This document shows, piece after piece, positions 1-11,226 of a stretch of 64,000 nucleotides of DNA (positions are counted from its first letter, which is position 1; each line of letters begins with the position of its first letter). Source of the DNA: Ophiura sarsii (Eukaryota > Echinodermata > Ophiuroidea > Amphilepidida > Ophiuridae); contig CM069456.1 in NCBI GenBank assembly GCA_035610835.1, forward strand, positions 33,897,359 to 33,961,358, given 5' to 3'. The notes beneath the pieces were generated by a model. The model was not told the DNA's origin and did not search any database. It saw nothing but the letters and a program-made list of their open reading frames with translations. Both the position numbers and the translations under genes were made by a program.

Positions 1-16
1 GCCACACGTCTATAGC
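1..16 (-). CDS. Cys-loop anion channel, start of TM3 exon (partial)
   Basis: This is the 5' end of the exon encoding the third transmembrane segment, cut by the window edge. Read on the minus strand, a TTTTCAG acceptor is followed by codons for A-I-D-V-W. This matches the invariant A(I/L)D(I/V)W that opens TM3 after the TM2-TM3 linker in glycine and GABA receptors. It joins in phase 0 to the exon ending at 7,093 (protein ...ETHAK/AIDVW...). Only five codons are visible. The rest of TM3, the intracellular loop and TM4 must lie beyond the left edge. The call rests on the motif plus acceptor plus phase agreement, because 16 bases alone would not be enough. Confidence 0.8.
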
Positions 17-1071
17 CTGAAAATAATAAATACGATATATCATTAGGTTTTAACATGTTAATATTTGAAATATAAATGTATGGCTCTGTCGATATTAATC
101 ACTACGTTGTCACACGCTCACATTTTTGAACATGTTTACAAATGTTCCTAGACCAGCGCACCTCTGCGAGCTCCTAGGAACCGCTAACGAATACATATTA
201 TGCCAAACGAATGCTCAACGTATACCTGTGGCAGGTCACGTGACATGTCGTAGAACAGAACGTAGAACAGGTTTATGACTCCTTATTAACAAATTCGAAT
301 TCAAACATTCAGGTAAATCATGTTCAGCATCGTTTGAATCTTTCGTCTTTCTTTTTCTCAATTCTTCATGAAGCAAACCTCTTCGAAACTACCTATCGCA
401 TAGGGATACATTTTAGACGCATAGTCAATAATTATGTCGTCAAACGATTGCCTTATTGACATGAAACTCATAGTATAACGACTCCCTTTCTCGGAAGGTC
501 TAAACTTGAAATTATATTAATTATTCAATAATACTATACTAGTATTCATACTATCGTGGTTGTTTGGTAACATTCCTAATTTTGGTATTGCGTACTGTTC
601 TCTATTTATTCTATATTATTACACATAATATGAAATATAATATACTGAAATCAGGAAACACTTATAACAAATAGCTATGGTAATCGATTACTTATACAGA
701 CGTCCTTCGTTGAACAGATTTATATCAATACGATTACAAAAATATGAATATTTCAAATCTGTCTCCAATTATGATTGACACCCATGCTTACTATTACAGT
801 ACCTACTCGGATGCATTCGTCAGCCGCTGTCATAGTGATAATAAGTAGGGTAATAATACCATTATATTTGAACTTCATGATTAGATTTGGTACTCCTATA
901 CTGGATTATTATATCACCGGTTAAGGTTTTTTTAATGTGGTGCTTTCTAACGTGAAATAAATTATCCCTCACACTTGTGTACAATTTTACGGTAATATAC
1001 ATGCATGAAATGTACATTAAAAAATGTAATTAAGCACATATTCTAGAGTGTAACTGATTTCCCCATCTATA

Positions 1072-1137
1072 AAAAACCCCATTGTTTGTGGGTATGGATG
1101 GGGTGTGTGGTGTGGGGGTGTGTGTGGTGTGTGAATG
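1072..1137. repeat. G/T-rich low-complexity tract
   Basis: Short tract dominated by GGGTGTG and GTGTGTGG words on the plus strand, just upstream of the Penelope-like relic. It is simple sequence with no other signal. Confidence 0.7.
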
Positions 1138-1342
1138 TTGATAGGATGAGGGTGTAGGCTGTAATTTACTTATTTTAAGAAATTGTTTCATATCTTGACT
1201 ATTTGGCAAAACTCTTAATTTTGCTATTGCTTGCTGACCTTGGTTTATGTAATGCTGACAAATATCAAAACTCTATAATAATATTCCGTAAATAATAGTT
1301 TGTAATCTTTAAATAAGTTCATCAGGCCAGGATGACAACTTG

Positions 1343-2640
1343 AAAAACAGAACTAAACTAAACATAGATGATATACTAGAAATAACTTCTACAGTTTGTT
1401 TTAACCTCGACATATTTCTCATTCAGAGATGTTCTCTACAAACAGAAGTTTCGCGCAGCCATGGGCAGCCCTGTCAGCCCATATCAAAGCAAACATTTTC
1501 ATGGAATGGCTCGAACCGGAAGCGATCGCCAATGCACCTGTCACATGTAAGCCTAAGCTAAAAATGGAAAATATACGTAGATGACATCTTAGAAATCATC
1601 TCCAAGGACGCTACTCAGCAGCTAACAGACCACGTCAACACAGTCGACAAGACTGTGAAATATCACATTTACCTATGAAGAGGAAACTAACGGACAGATA
1701 CCTTTCCTCGACACGTTGATTGTCCGCAAACCAGATTGCTCGGTCAAGTTGCTGATTAACCGGAAAAAGACGCACACGGATTAATACCTAAACTTCACAT
1801 CGCAACACTCGCTAAACCAGAAACTTGGCGTGATCCGGACCCCTGTTCGACAGGATGGATGCAAAACAGGGAAAAACGGAAAACCTGACCGATTAGCAGA
1901 AGAACAGAGAATAAGGAAAGCGCTAGGACTGTGTGGTTACCCTAAATGGGCTTTTCAAAGAGTAAAAACACAGATGGAGCAGAAAACAAAGGAAATGCCT
2001 AAGAAAAAGGACAACAATGATGTGAACAACGGTATGGTTGTAATACCTTATATCCAGAGAGTGTCTGCAAAACTTCAAAGATTTTTCAAAAAATACAACA
2101 TCCAAACTGCCATGAAGCCATACAACACTCTTAAAAGTATACTAGTCAATCCTAAATACATATGCGATGCGGCAAAGACAACGGAACGTGTATATCAAAT
2201 ACCATGTCAATTGTGCGATGTCTATGTCTATGTTGGAAAATTGGGACGTATCTTTGGCACTAGATTAAATGAACACAAAAAGGACACCAGCAAAGCTAGT
2301 GACAAAAATTCCACACGATCCAACAGAAAAGAGTCAACAACTGAATAACACAAATCAACAGGACAGACCACATCGCACAGAAAAATCACACCATCAACTG
2401 GACATGGGCCAAAATCCTCGACAAAGACACAGAAAAGCAGAAAACATTGGATACGACGACAGGGCCTAAAATACTCAATCGCGACGAGGGCATTTATTCT
2501 CTGAGACACATGTTTGATCACTCATCACAACTTTGCATCCTGGGAACGAGAAAAGCATCTCACGCGGGAAAAAGAAGTGGATCAAACCATTACTGAAGCA
2601 GTCAACCGAACTGGTCATGCTGGTTGACGAAACCGTTTAT
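1343..2640 (+). mobile_element. Broken Penelope-like retroelement (RT plus GIY-YIG remnant)
   Basis: A decayed Penelope-like element on the plus strand. Pieces of one protein appear in changing frames. Around 1,430-1,480 is an RT segment with YKQKF...AMGSPVSPI. Around 1,565-1,610 is the catalytic YVDDILEIIS block. Around 1,690-1,800 is a PFLDTLIVRK block, then K-rich linker in the open stretch 1,830-2,348. Around 2,185-2,280 is the GIY-YIG endonuclease start (VYQIPCQLC...VYVGKLGR.FGTRLNEH). Near 2,480-2,520 is the C-terminal LNRDEGIYSLRHMFDH block. The RT/GIY-YIG pair and this order are typical of PLEs. Several frameshifts and stops make it non-functional. The RT start is missing, so it is 5'-truncated as well as frameshifted. 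Confidence 0.85.
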
Positions 2641-3618
2641 ATGTGAGTACACATCTTGGATTTGTTCAACAAAATATAATTTTAAAATAATATTTGGTAA
2701 AATAACATGATTCTCTCAGTTTATAATATGGAATGGCCCGGGTTTTCTGTAAAGTCATTCAAATATGTTCAATTTGATAATAAAAAAAAATTCAAATAAC
2801 GTACAATGTAATATAATCAATGTAATGTAATGTAAATTAGTATAACGAATGCGTTTCAAGAATATTGTCTGCAATTTAAACGGATTATTTTATTCTTCAA
2901 TGCCATATTTGCAATGTCTTCATGCCACTGCCAGGGCCTCGGTCAATAAACCTTATCCATCAACCCAAGATTATTACGTTGCATAATAGACAGTCAGTTA
3001 TTTGCTACTGCACTGGTAACAATTATAGAAATTGTGAGCATTTATTAACCTGTGAAACTGACATATGAGATTCATCTTGAAGTGAAATACTACTATAAGC
3101 CCTTTGGCGGGATGATTTTGCCAAGAAAGCGCCTCCATGATTTATAGCTCGTATGATCCTTGCACTATATATCAAAACCATCTATTTTGTTACTACGCTA
3201 TCGATCTTGTTAATGATAATTGTGTATCAAAAATAATTTAATCTAAATACATAATTTAATCTAAATGCACGGATTATCTTTGTGCCTCTTGCATTATGGA
3301 ATTACGAATTTGGCTTGAATTTATCCAAACATAGCATTTAATGTACCTTTCCACCTGATTGGAACTAACTACCGTTGTCGTTGATCGTTTTCTTTGGCAG
3401 GAGCACCATGGAGATAAGCATTGGCAAGTTGTTTTAACTATACGTGTCAATTCTTATCATCCAAAAGTGTTTTAATGAAAAATAACCTATTTTAAAATAC
3501 CTTTTTATCGCAAATGTTTACACGACTACAGTACCCGAAATGTTGGGAAATGACGAGATCGGGATGCAGTGGCGGCGTCATAAGGGTCATTAGAGCAAAT
3601 CCCCCATACCGAGTCGTG

Positions 3619-3846
3619 TTCAAAAGTTGCTAATTGATGTATTAAAAGAGGGTGGTTAAGCAGCTTGAACCAGGGTCTTGAACAAGGGTCTTTGCTTGAA
3701 CACCGCATTTTTCACCTTTTGAAATGTGGTATTCCTTCAGTCATTGTGTGCTCATTTAAGCAGCACAACAACAGTGCGGTGTTCAACCAAAGACCCTGGA
3801 TCAAGTTGCTTAGCCATCCTCCTTCAATATATCATTTGACAACTTG
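3619..3846. repeat. Inverted-repeat (MITE-like) element
   Basis: About 60-70 bp at 3,619-3,695 (with GGTTAAGCAGCTTGAACCAG) recurs as its reverse complement at 3,782-3,846 (with CTGGATCAAGTTGCTTAGCC). The arms are imperfect and the spacer is short. No protein and no clear target duplication were seen. Confidence 0.7.
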
Positions 3847-4059
3847 AATTGAGGTATTCCTCCATTTAATGTGTGCTTATTCAAGCATTACAACATATGC
3901 GTAGTTGTAGCTCCGTTCTAGTGTTGCTGTGCACACGTACATTATGTGTGCCAAAGCTCGTTTCGATGGAGTAACTCTATAAAAATATCAGGCATCATCT
4001 AAAGGGGAACTTTTTTTTGTTGAAGTATGTATATTGGAATTGTTAAGGTACACGAAATG

Positions 4060-4328
4060 CCAGATTAAGAAGATTGTCTGTCTCAGAAGCCCGCCCGCAT
4101 TGGTATTTGAAATGAGCTACGGCGCGTAGGTCTACGCGCTGAATCCTTTTTTTTTGATTTTTTGTTTTTGTTTTGATTTTTTACAAAATATTTAAAAAAA
4201 AGGTCTCTCTAAGCTTGGATTAACAAAAAAAAATATAATAGAATGCCTCAAGGCCTTTTTTCTAAAATAAAAAATCGCACAGCACTTAGCTTTATTGCCA
4301 AATGTGTCTGAGACAGACCTTCTTCTTT
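4060..4328. repeat. Inverted-repeat element with T-rich interior
   Basis: AAGATTGTCTGTCTCAGAAG near 4,069 is mirrored by GTCTGAGACAGACCTTCTTC near 4,306. The interior is rich in T and A runs. Probably a small non-autonomous element; ends not resolved. Confidence 0.6.
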
Positions 4329-5407
4329 GTTTGGCCTAAGTAGGGTTGTTGTTGCTGCTGAATATGAATATGTTATTATGACCGGTTGATACATACGTCG
4401 CGGGTGTGACTTTGATGAACATATCGATGTCTCGATGATGTCTCGTATTACTGCTAGTGCTAATAAATACTACAGCTACAACACGTACGGTATAAATAGA
4501 ATACATGTACAAATAAAGGTACAAATGAGATTTTTTGAAGTACGATGATAGATTGATATTTTCCGTATGAAATTTGAATTACATGTATATTATTTTTTCG
4601 CTGTTGATTTTTTGTTTCATTCACATGTCTGTAAAATATTTAAATTCATATGTTAACTTCTAGTAAGATTTGTGGTTGCCCGCCAGACAACTGCAAACAT
4701 CAATATGGTTACCCGGTACTAATTTTGGTTGTCCCGGGCAACCGGACCACCACTTAATGCGAACGCTGTTTACGCCCAATTATCTATCTTGCCCCAAGAT
4801 ATTTTCATGCCTCCCCCCATACACATGCGAGATCTCAAACATGTTCGTACGGCAGATCTCAGATTGTTTATAACAAGGCGTAAACAGATCATTATAATCA
4901 TCTATTATGGCACTGAAATGAAATAACAGCAGAAAATGTATCATGCCAATACAGGAACATTGGCACATTTCCAAACAACAATCCTAATTGGTAGAATTTG
5001 CCCATAATGACCGTAAATAAGTTCAATACTGCAATCAATGGCAGATTATCGGAGGAGCCTTAGATGACATCGTACAATCGAACATTCATTACGCTATATT
5101 AGATAATCGTCTAGTATGAAGGTCGTTAATGGAGAGACGTTAAAGAGAGTAAAGAGATACATAAAATAATTACATTAAAGAGAGACATAGAGAGACGTGC
5201 CGCTGATTAAGTACTTACAGGAAGGCACGGGATGTTAATGATGTCTTTAATGAAATATTCGGCATTTAATGAACACAATAGATAGTTAGGAATTATTTGA
5301 ATATGTTGGAATAGGTATTTGAACTTTGTAGGCAGTTAATATTCGTTAGAATTCAAAATCAATATAATCATATCGAAAATGGTATGTGTTTTTGTAAAAT
5401 AACTATT

Positions 5408-5500
5408 CGGATAAGGGGTCACTGAAAATTCAGTACGCGGGACTTGAACCCCTGAGAACTATCTACCGATAGGTCACAGAGATACATAATTTCTTGTACG
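5408..5500 (-). repeat. tRNA-derived SINE-like fragment
   Basis: Minus-strand sequence carries a B-box-like GGGGTTCAAGTCCCGCG and, about 30 bases upstream, an A-box-like ACCTATCGGTAGA. The A-to-B spacing is too short and no cloverleaf forms, so it is not a functional tRNA. It could be a decayed SINE head or a chance match. Confidence 0.4.
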
Positions 5501-5671
5501 AATAAGATACATCGTTAGAACAATTGAATCCCTAATAATGGTTGGAGTGAAATATTTTCAAATCTGTATTTTAATTGGTATTCAATGAGTATAACCTGTA
5601 ATTGACCAATCATAGTCACTGTGAGATAGACAGGTAGTGCTCAGGGGGATAAGAGTCAATGGGGCGTATAC

Positions 5672-5813
5672 GTTAGACTTTTACGATTACCGCAACGTAA
5701 TATTTGAATTTACTCATCGTAAATATACGAATGAAAGTTGAAGATAACTTTCATGATTTCTTGTATGTTGGGTGATGCAAAATGTTACTCTGGCATCAAC
5801 GTAAAAGTCTACA
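5672..5813. repeat. Short MITE-like inverted repeat
   Basis: GTTAGACTTTTACG at the left is mirrored by CGTAAAAGTCTAC at the right. An internal palindrome, ATGAAAGTT/AACTTTCAT, lies near 5,731-5,754. About 140 bp, non-coding. Confidence 0.55.
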
Positions 5814-7092
5814 ATATATGTCACTTTGTACTCTGAAGACTAGCGTACTTATTTCACAGCTGGGCCTTACATTATCAAACAATTATCTGCATTTATAAAC
5901 ACCCACATCCCTACCTCGACCCACGGACCCCTGTTGGCTAAGGTAAATAAAATACCCTGGTCTACGGAACCGACATATAATACTTTTCAATTTGAGATCT
6001 TTGTCTTCACATTTTTACAATTTTATTTATTCCTTAGTTTGGTAATATATTTTAAAAAGCAACAACTAATAACGCCCGATCGTCGCGTTATCGTAAGACA
6101 GAACATTTTTTCGAACGTTAAAGCACTTTTCACGACAAAAATCATTCAATTTAATTTTTGGCATCCCATGTCAATTTAATAAATAAATTTCAAACAACAT
6201 GTTCAGTTATTCTGACATTCCGTAATTGTGGTTGATGTTGCTTTAATTCGACACATGTTACTGCACGCGTCTACCCTGTCAATTTACATAATTGCCTGTA
6301 TCTCTTGTGAAGCATGACAGCAATCTAGTGTGAAATATGATTTGATTGCTGCATTATTTATCTTATATTTGGCCAGGGAATAAGAACTTACCAGCTCTGC
6401 AATAGCACGCAATTAAACTACTACTATTTCCTCGCGTAACATTTTTGTTTTGTTTTGATAATTATTTCAACTAAAGAATGCTATGATATTTCACACTATT
6501 GACACCAAAGTTGTAATTAAATAGGGAACAGTTACATTTATATTGATGCAGCAGGGAGGAAGTTGTTTATGTAATTTTGTGCTTGATTATGAATATTGAT
6601 AATGTATCATCAATTCGACTCAACAACATGGTTTACGGAATTGTTGGGATGCAATGGGAACACGCACATTGGTGCTCGACAAAAAGCAACCTAAACCCCA
6701 CCCCAATAAAAAACGACACCAATACTCGAAGTACATGAAGTTCTTATGAATTATAAATGTACCTGCTCTCTTTGGGAAATAGATACAGCACGGGATTCAG
6801 TTAGCATACCGTCAGCACAACAAGCAAAAGGAGACATAATTCGAATTATTCTGCGCAACGCACTTTCCACTGCTTACCCCCTTTGGTTAGTCATACCATA
6901 GGACTACCCTATCTGACCCCAAAATCTGCGCCCAAGCCGAGAACCGCTATAAATCCGAGAACCGCCCCGTAGGATGGCATGAATAATTTGACTTTATTAC
7001 ATTTCAGTGTTTCCCTTGGTAGACTGATTTTAAAATATCACCCAAATGAGGATGGCTATTATTATACCTTTGGGCGGACTATTTCTCCTTAC

Positions 7093-7322
7093 CTTAGCAT
7101 GCGTTTCTGTTGGTAGAGATTCCTGTGTACTCGCCGTTAATGTTGTAGCTGTTAAGACCGTTGTCACCCCTAAGGTAACCCGGGCAGGGGCCGCCTGTGC
7201 ATCTATCCAGAAAGAAACCCAAGCGAGGACGACAAGCAACAGACTTGGTACGTAAGCTACTAGAATGTAACTCTGCATCTGACGCCGAAAATCGAACTTG
7301 ACGTAGGCACATGAGTAGATCC
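7093..7322 (-). CDS. Cys-loop anion channel, TM1-TM2 exon
   Basis: This 230-bp exon encodes the end of the ligand-binding domain, TM1, the pore-lining TM2 and the start of the TM2-TM3 linker. It opens IYSCAYVKFDFRRQMQSY and then gives TM1 (YILVAYVPSLLLVVLAWVSF). TM2 is preceded by PAR, the signature of anion selectivity, and reads VTLGVTTVLTATTL, with Thr at 2', Thr at 6' and Leu at 9'. The linker is STQESLPTETHAK. The acceptor is CTTTCAG/GG and the donor AAG/GTAAGG. It enters in phase 1 and leaves in phase 0, joining cleanly to both neighbours. The open frame runs past both splice sites into intron, and those extra residues are not part of the protein. It is equivalent in position to vertebrate GLRA exon 7, which is slightly shorter. 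Confidence 0.95.
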
Positions 7323-7376
7323 CTGAAAGAAAGAAAATTGTAATACCTAATTGCATCTGCTTAGTACTGGGAATTT

Positions 7377-7851
7377 GCAGCTCTGCTTAACCTTTCAAAT
7401 AAAATTAAAAGCTGTTCAAAATAAAATTTGTCAACACTAAAAACATGAAATCTATCAAGCGCTATAACTTTTAAACTATTAATGTGATGTATATAAAAGT
7501 ATACATTTTTGGAAAGAAAAGTAGTCAAACATTTATGGATATAATATGGGACATCGTAGCAAAATCAATTTTGTGTTCAAAAATGCTGAAATTGCACCAA
7601 AATCATTTAAAGACACTTCCCTAGGGAAGTATTTTTGGTGCAATTTCAGCATTTTTGTACCAAACACTTGATTTTGGTACAATGTCCACAAGTTTTGGGG
7701 TAAAAAAAAGTTTGATACCAAAAATGGATTATTTGACTCGTTTCCTTTCCAGAAATATTTACTTTTATACATCACATTAACAGTTCAAACAAATGTTACA
7801 GCGCTTGGTAAATTTCATGTTTTTAGGGTTGACAACCCCGTTAAGAGCTGC
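7377..7851. repeat. Near-full-length hairpin (foldback MITE)
   Basis: A 475-bp palindromic element. The left end GCAGCTCTGCTTAAC is mirrored by GTTAAGAGCTGC, and the arms continue with ACATGAAAT...AAGCGCT / AGCGCTT...ATTTCATGT. The centre, near 7,620, is a perfect CACTTCCCTAGGGAAGT-type core flanked by GAAATTGCACCAAAA / TTTTTGGTGCAATTTC. It begins about 55 bp from the acceptor of the TM1-TM2 exon. Confidence 0.8.
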
Positions 7852-8124
7852 ATTTTACTTTGCGCCTGATGTACTCTATATAAAGCAAAATGAATATAAA
7901 GCGGTACTTAAAATGTATAATTTAAATTAGAATAACATCAGAGGATAAGTTACTATGGTCATGTGCTAAAACTATCAAGAACTCATGAAGTATGTCAACC
8001 TATAATGATATACGATACAGCAAGAAATGCATACACGCGTACATGTGCATAGTTTGGAAACATTAGCGTATCTACATATACATCTACATTAGCGTATCTA
8101 CATCTACGTCTATGTACAACTACA

Positions 8125-8375
8125 TCTAAATCTAAATCTAAATCTAAATCTAAATCTAAATCTAAATCTAAATCTAAATCTAAATCTAAATCTAAATCTA
8201 AATCTAAATCTAAATCTACATCTACATCTACATCTACACCTACATCTACATCTACATCTACATCTACATCTACATCTACATCTACATCTACATCTACATC
8301 TACATCTACATCTAAATAATTATATGCTGGAACATCTACATCTACATCTACATCTACATCCTACATCTATGCTGG
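8125..8375. repeat. TCTAAA / TCTACA hexamer microsatellite
   Basis: Fifteen perfect TCTAAA units (8,125-8,214) switch abruptly to TCTACA units (8,215-8,310, with one TCTACACC interruption). After an ATAATTATATGCTGGA break, TCTACA resumes to about 8,362. Confidence 0.95.
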
Positions 8376-9890
8376 TACTCGTCAACGCCTTTTCAGCAAC
8401 TCGTGTTATATTATATCATTAAAGGTGGATGTTCCGATCACTTTAGGTTTTTTCCCCATCAAACTATTTTGATATGAAAATGAAACCACATATTTCCCCA
8501 ATTTTTCTGGAAAATTGTTGGCGCAAGATATATATTTTTAGAAGTTATAAGCCAAATTGCACTGAATTACTGTCATGACTGTCCGGCCAGTGTGTGTACT
8601 ACTAAATGGGGACATGCCACATTGTGCTTAGAAAATGAGAACCATTGGAGTTATGCAATTCAAACTTTGGAATACGACATCTAATGATGACCCTTCATGT
8701 ATTGATAGAAAACATTAAGTTGGAAATCAGGCCAGCAATCGGAACACCTACCTTTTAATACGGTGAATCTGATCGCATCAACTAAAACCGATGTACCATC
8801 AGTGCGTTGACCAATGTTGAATACAATGTTTTCTGCTCAATATTATTGAATAATAAACTAATTAACAGTCTACTCAAACTCAATATTAGAGGGTAAACAT
8901 GCACATTTTCTCGTTAAAACACAAGCTTGGATGGATGCTACTTTTCATATCATTCCACCTTTGATGCTACTTTTTTTACCTATATATAGATGTCGCTTGG
9001 GTAATCATTATCAGCAGAAGTCAGCACCAACGTTCAGCAGCCCTTAGACGTTAACTTGCAATAATGCAACGAAGAAAATTTGATGTTGAGAGCCAGTGCT
9101 AACAAATTACATTTTTTTAAATTAAAATTATATAGCGATTTGCTTGTAATAATGGTACGTTCGTTATTCTTACATTTGCAGGCATACTCAATGTTATTTC
9201 AAAGAATAATTTACATAAATAAACGCATCGTACACTTTGAAGTTTACTCTTCATAAATAGTGAAGTAGACTGCATGGCTACTGCAATGATTTATACGCCG
9301 TTTATATTCAGAAACTCTAGTCATTTCAACGAATTAAAAGCTCTGTATTTATCTTAAATAGTTTTATCTAAATATACGATATGCCATACCCAGCTCTATA
9401 AAAGCTACGACAAGAATAAATGAATAGTACGTTGATCTAAGAAATCGTAATATCCTCTGAAAGGATAACCTAGTGAATCCTGTCAATTATATATTATCAC
9501 GTTTTATCAGTGTTAATGAGAAACAATTGAATATTTATCTGTGATAAAAAATATAACAGGTATAATTGCTAGCCGGAAGAACAGTTTCACTTTGTGACTT
9601 TCGAAGTTACTTCCGTATAATTGGTGAAGACGAGTAATAGTGTATGGTAATGTTTAATACGTTTTGTCAGATATAAGCATTATACCAATCCTAGAATCGG
9701 ATATTATGTTTACACGCAACATACATTTCCTGAGGTAAACAGCTTTATAAGGAATCACCAAGCAGTAATGCATACAAAATGATGGTAATTGATATCTGAT
9801 AGATGAAAGTCCTCATAGGAGTATTAAACAATAACTGAAGTCAGCACACTATCTCAATGGTTTAGTAAGGACAACAAATGACGCACTGCA

Positions 9891-10200
9891 TGGTCCATTC
9901 GTATAAATGATTTGTACGCAAGACGTATAATGGCTCATTCGTATAAGTGATTTGTACGCAAGACGTATAATGGCTCATTCGTATAAATGATTTGTACGCA
10001 AGACGTATGGCTCATTCGTATAAATGATTTGTACGCAAGACGTATGGCTCATTCGTATACATGATTTGAACGCATGACGTATGGCTCATTCGTATAAATT
10101 ATTTTTACGCAAGACGTATTGCTAATTCGTATAAGTGACTTGTAAGCAATACTTATGACTCATTTGTATACGTGACTTGTACATAAGACTTACACGATAG
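9891..10200. repeat. Eight-copy tandem array, 37-40-bp unit
   Basis: The unit is TGGCTCATTCGTATAAATGA plus TTTGTACGCAAGACGTA. Successive GTATAA positions are 9,901, 9,941, 9,981, 10,018, 10,055, 10,092, 10,129 and 10,166. The period is therefore 40 twice and then 37, because AAT is lost from the unit. The copies decay towards the right end. Confidence 0.92.
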
Positions 10201-10230
10201 TCGATGACATATTTCTTGCATCTATACATA

Positions 10231-10400
10231 CACGCATTGGAGCTGGCTCCTTTGCTGTGGCTGGCCCGACACTATGGAATAGTACTTAATTCACCTTAAG
10301 CTGTTAAGATCCAGCAACAGTATCATAACATTCAAGCATGAAAAGCCTTCAAGCATAATCTCAAGACTCAATTACCTAGTATTAACTGATTTACTGTACT
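10231..10400 (+). pseudogene. LINE C-terminal tail remnant
   Basis: Plus-strand frame starting near 10,233 reads RIGAGSFAVAGPTLWNS followed by a stop, with FKHEKPSS-like residues further on. The block (R.G..SFAVAGPTLWNSLP...) is the conserved C-terminus of many CR1/Jockey/RTE-type LINE proteins. Nothing of the RT or endonuclease is present beside it, so it is a 5'-truncated relic adjoining the tandem array. Confidence 0.65.
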
Positions 10401-10472
10401 GTATTGTTTATATGTTATATTTTTGTGTTGTGATCATTTTTGGAACAGCGCTATATAAGCAATGTTATTATT

Positions 10473-10551
10473 AGGGGTCGTTTGTATATCACAGCTTTCT
10501 CCAACTTTACTGGGGAAAGTAAAGTCGGGGAAAGCTATGGAAACGACCCCT
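10473..10551. repeat. Short palindrome
   Basis: AGGGGTCGTTT at the left is mirrored by AAACGACCCCT at the right, with inner arms AGCTTTCTCC / GGGGAAAGCT. A 79-bp imperfect hairpin. Confidence 0.75.
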
Positions 10552-11094
10552 CATACGATACAATTTTCCCTAAAATTGAACCGAGAACGATGCACATATA
10601 ATTATGTTACAATAGAACTATTTGCATTTGCCTCTGTTCAATGTTCATTAGTGCTTGTACGTACACTGTTAGAATTTTTGGAACAGTGTATGGTGTTTCA
10701 AACTATTACTTTGGAGACTATCGTACAAGTAATTTATACGTATTACACATATGTTCTCGTTTTGCAGTGTGACCTATAATGTCAAATAAAATCCGAGAAA
10801 GTGTTTAGCGATAGAGACAGGCTACTATCCAGTCCACATTATTGCATTGGGTACTTCTCTTGCCTTGTTAACATTCCGAACCAAGATACGAAAGGCAAAT
10901 GACAACAATCTTGACAATGTGATATAGAAATTAATTGCATCGGTAAATTACCGTTGCAATATATCATGAAGCAGCAACAGCCGCATGTGGCATCAAGAAA
11001 ATAAGCAGTAGCAGAAGCTTTAGAAAACTGGAGATGCTTGATCAAATGTAGCGTTAGCAACACCTTCATATCTGTATTCTTTTAAATTACTTAC

Positions 11095-11226
11095 CGATTG
11101 CATAAGTGAGATTTTTATTCCCGCTCTCCGTACCAATTATATCAAATTTCGAAACCGTAAGACTAGAAGGTACTTCAACATCCTCGTCTTGTATGGTTAA
11201 AACCAGATCTGTCATGGAATAAGCAT
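11095..11226 (-). CDS. Cys-loop anion channel, loop B/F/C exon
   Basis: This 132-bp exon encodes the stretch after the Cys-loop: AYSMTDLVLTIQDEDVEVPS, then SLTVSKFDIIGTESGNKNLT and YAIG. The split codon completed by the previous exon gives Tyr, so loop B reads SYAYSMTDL, as in GABA-type receptors (SYAYT / SYGYT). The segment leads to loop C. The first of the two extra cysteines that form the second disulfide in glycine and glutamate-gated channels is not present; only the later Cys (exon 7,322-7,093) is. Acceptor ATTTCAG/AT, donor ATCG/GTAAGT. It enters in phase 2 (one base carried over) and leaves in phase 1. It corresponds to vertebrate GLRA exon 6. Confidence 0.93.

Larger units (their letters stand above)
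17..7092 (-). other. Intron between TM1-TM2 exon and TM3 exon (7.1 kb)
   Basis: GT donor at 7,092-7,091 and AG acceptor at 18-17 on the minus strand. The intron carries a broken Penelope-like element, four inverted-repeat or SINE-like pieces and a G/T-rich tract, all listed separately. I see no other coding exon in it. The stretches 17-1,060, 2,650-3,600, 4,340-5,400 and 5,830-7,090 are AT-rich sequence with nothing I can name. Confidence 0.75.
7323..11094 (-). other. Intron between loop C exon and TM1-TM2 exon (3.8 kb)
   Basis: GT-AG intron holding a large hairpin element, hexamer arrays, a 37-40-bp tandem array, a LINE tail and a small palindrome (all listed). The stretches 8,376-9,890 and 10,780-11,094 show nothing I can name. 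The segment 10,660-10,780 shares short CGTATAAG/ACTATCGTA words with repeats near 25.5, 39.9, 44.8 and 59.8 kb. Confidence 0.75.

Noticed and set aside
7023..7092. Continuation of the TM1-TM2 exon frame (VRRNSPPKG...ILIWVIF)
   Set aside because: It lies beyond a good AAG/GTAAGG donor, and the true continuation AIDVW is at 16-1.
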